Origin: Bacteroidales bacterium
Lineage (GTDB): Bacteria > Bacteroidota > Bacteroidia > Bacteroidales > JAIOZK01
NCBI GenBank assembly: GCA_021738625.1
Contig: JAIPBS010000011.1
Coordinates: 25,929 to 89,928 of the forward strand
DNA: 64,000 nt
Reading direction: 5' to 3'
Part shown: positions 62,365 to 64,000 of the stretch, one piece after another
Position numbering within the stretch: position 1 is the stretch's first letter
Layout of the letters: each line of letters starts with the position of its first letter
The notes under the pieces: model-generated
Databases searched by the model: none
Told to the model about the DNA's origin: nothing
What the model saw: only the letters and a program-made list of their open reading frames with translations
Translations under genes and position numbers: made by a program

Positions 62365-62481
62365 CCTGCAGATAGGTATGTCAATGCCTGAAACTCTAAT
62401 TGAGAGCGTTTCTCCATAATCGTTCGAGAAAAAATATGGCATCGTATCTCTCTTTATAATAGCTTGCAATTTGAAAAGCAC

Positions 62482-63768
62482 TTATTCCCCAATAACAACT
62501 TTCTCGGCAACAGCCCTGTTGTTCGCTGTTTTCAGCTGAACCACATACAAACCCTTTTCCAGTTTCGTCAGCGGGAAGCTTAAATAATTTTCGCCCCTGC
62601 TAATGTCAAAGGTTTCTGATACGACCAACCTGCCGGTATAATCGTAGATCATCAGGTCGGTGTTCCCTGCGATGTTGCTTTCCAGCAGGATCTCCAGCTT
62701 ATCTTCAAGCGGGTTGATGATCCGCAGATGCGAAAGACTTTCAGGAAGTTCTTCTATCCCCACATCGCCGCCTGCCAGCGCTTTCATGCTTACCGGCAGA
62801 TGGTCCGACATATAATACAGGGCGTTGAGTACATCGGCCGGTACGCTGGTATTGGTGGGAGAAGAAATGATGGAGCTGTTGAAATGTTGTCCGTCCTGCC
62901 CGATGGCTTTATAAGTGGATGAAAGCGCCGCAACTTTCCGATTGCCGTATTTCACGTTTCCGTTGATCAGGATAAAATCGAAGCGGTCGTCCATGCCGCC
63001 GGTGGAAGCGCAGCCGTTGCTACTGGTGTGGGTCGACTGGGTGTGCACATCGCGGTATTCATAGTCGTTGTGCCACTGCCCGATGCGGCTGACGGGGTCG
63101 TGAAACCTGAAATCCGTATTGGGGTTGTTGATCAGCTTTTGAAAGGCCCCTTCGGATGAATGGTAGATATTGAAGTCTCCCAGGAAAAAATAGTTGCCCG
63201 GCTGATAATCTTCCGAAAGAGCGGTCAGGAGCAGTTCAACTTCAGCTTCTCTTTCCTGTGCATCATCCCAGTCGCTGCCGGCTTTCAGGTGCGCCAGGAT
63301 GCAGCGAAAGAACACCGTATCGGGATCGTATCCGAGTTCGGTTTTCGAGTACAGTTTATAGATGTTGATGTCGCGAACAGCGGTTTCCACGTAGGATTGC
63401 GAAGCCAGGCCCAGCTTGTCGCTATTGTAAAAAAGCATGTTGGTGAGGGAAGCGGCAAAGGAAACACATGTGATCTCCGCCCGTTCGTACTTATCCGTTC
63501 CCACGTTCAGGGCTTCGTCCATGATCTTGTCGGCCAGGTTGCTATTGCAAAACATCTCATTCACGGTGAAGACATCCGGTTTGGCATAGGCGGCTATGGT
63601 TCTCAAATACTCTGTTTTGCTATTGATGTTGTTGTTGCTCGCCGTGCAATAGCTCGTAAAATTCCCGTAATTAAGCAGGTTGTAGTGCATAAAGGTCAGC
63701 GTATCCTGCGAGAAGGAAGAAGCCGCAGAGCAAACGGCAATCAATATTGTGGCCAGTGATTTTTTCAT
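62482..63768 (-). CDS. Secreted endonuclease/exonuclease/phosphatase-fold protein with T9SS tail
   Basis: 428 residues from ATG 63768; further upstream is only a TTG. Signal peptide MKKSLATILIAVCSAASSFS. The EEP-fold domain has TLTFMHYNLLNYGN, KPDVFTVNEMF, GNYFFLGDFNIYHSS and YYMSDHLPVSM (the catalytic His region). The C-terminal sorting domain is NPLEDKLEILLES, MIYDYTGRLVVSETF and KGLYVVQLKTANNRAVAEKV. Secreted to the surface by T9SS; a nuclease or phosphodiesterase is likely, the substrate unknown. Confidence 0.9.
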   Translation of the reverse strand: MKKSLATILIAVCSAASSFSQDTLTFMHYNLLNYGNFTSYCTASNNNINSKTEYLRTIAAYAKPDVFTVNEMFCNSNLADKIMDEALNVGTDKYERAEITCVSFAASLTNMLFYNSDKLGLASQSYVETAVRDINIYKLYSKTELGYDPDTVFFRCILAHLKAGSDWDDAQEREAEVELLLTALSEDYQPGNYFFLGDFNIYHSSEGAFQKLINNPNTDFRFHDPVSRIGQWHNDYEYRDVHTQSTHTSSNGCASTGGMDDRFDFILINGNVKYGNRKVAALSSTYKAIGQDGQHFNSSIISSPTNTSVPADVLNALYYMSDHLPVSMKALAGGDVGIEELPESLSHLRIINPLEDKLEILLESNIAGNTDLMIYDYTGRLVVSETFDISRGENYLSFPLTKLEKGLYVVQLKTANNRAVAEKVVIGE

Positions 63769-63769
63769 T

Positions 63770-63900
63770 ATAGATTTCAAATTATAAATTCCAGATTTTA
63801 GATTTCAGATTCCAGATTTCAGATCACTACTGTCCGGTTAAATGCCATGGGATTCCTCGCTTTCGCTCGGAATGACAGTTGTTTCAGGTGATTGGGAGGG
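63770..63900. repeat. Low-complexity repeat and hairpin upstream of the endonuclease-like gene
   Basis: 63770-63825 is a run of 'CAGATT(T/CC)(T)AGATT' words. It is followed by ATTCC (63852-63856) and GGAAT (63869-63873), a GAGCGAAAGCGAGG-type hairpin seen in many Bacteroidota. No gene is present. Confidence 0.55.
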
Positions 63901-63907
63901 GCTGGGG

Positions 63908-63993
63908 GGTGGAAGGCGGGACTTGAACCCGCACACCCAAAAAAGGGCACAAGATCCTTAGTCTTGCGTGTCTGCCAATTCCACCACTTCTGC
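63908..63993 (-). tRNA. tRNA-Leu-like gene (anticodon AAG), with a defective acceptor end
   Basis: 86 nt on the minus strand with D arm GTG/CAC, anticodon stem CAAGA/TCTTG with loop CTAAGGA, a long variable arm GCCC-TTTTTT-GGGT typical of Leu/Ser, and T arm GCGGG-TTCAAGT-CCCGC. The acceptor 5' strand GCAGAAG should face CTTCTGC, but the 3' strand reads CTTCCAC: two pairs are lost, and the discriminator is C, not A. The AAG anticodon is itself uncommon in bacteria. It may be a pseudogene or need correction. Confidence 0.6.
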
Positions 63994-64000
63994 AGAATTA

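Overview
The window reads as chromosomal DNA of a Bacteroidota bacterium, most likely a free-living or environmental Bacteroidales/Marinilabiliales-type organism. The signs are TonB-dependent receptors with a carboxypeptidase-like N-terminal domain, proteins with type IX secretion (T9SS) C-terminal domains, a PorV-like protein, LytTR and Reg_prop regulators, and promoters of the Bacteroidota form (TTG - about 20 nt - TAnnTTTG). No ribosomal RNA, prophage or CRISPR array is present. All calls come from reading the sequence; no database search was run.

Layout. 1-3.6 kb: the end of a propeller-type sensor kinase, its LytTR response regulator and a small membrane-anchored protein. 3.7-12.8 kb: a surface operon of TonB receptor, giant secreted protein and PorV/PorQ-like protein. 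12.8-22.1 kb: housekeeping and transport genes (greA with a possible attenuated leader, a HIT hydrolase, a long PurF-like enzyme, a secreted C69 dipeptidase with a YfcC-type transporter, a DMT exporter, an unknown membrane protein and a DUF4878-like lipoprotein). 22.4-25.7 kb: tRNA-Lys, three tandem 63-nt tRNA-derived repeats, then an AT-rich islet with MntA/HepT, a lipoprotein, an RHS scrap, an orphan YefM-like antitoxin with a broken YoeB-like toxin, and HigB/HigA. The islet is bracketed by an imperfect 19-nt direct repeat.

25.7-40.6 kb is the most unusual region. It runs on the minus strand and contains a large usher-like outer-membrane barrel, three related pilin-like secreted proteins, a PapD/DUF916-like chaperone, a two-component pair, a MORN-repeat secreted protein, a T9SS cargo protein and two tandem C1q-like adhesin candidates. 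I infer a chaperone/usher-like surface-fibre system, an arrangement that is not the usual (type V) pilus of Bacteroidota.

40.6-64 kb: a two-gene bd-oxidase-like membrane complex whose two subunits both carry a c-type haem domain, meaB, a MazEF-type module, TerC, a glutamine synthetase, Hsp20, a flavodoxin, a ZIP transporter, a panC-panD-flippase-like-rfaE2-radA operon, a cNMP-binding histidine kinase with xthA, a ClC channel, a truncated AEC transporter, a secreted endonuclease/phosphatase-fold protein with a T9SS tail, and a tRNA-Leu-like gene with an abnormal acceptor end. A 54-nt interspersed repeat occurs twice (33.7 and 50.4 kb).
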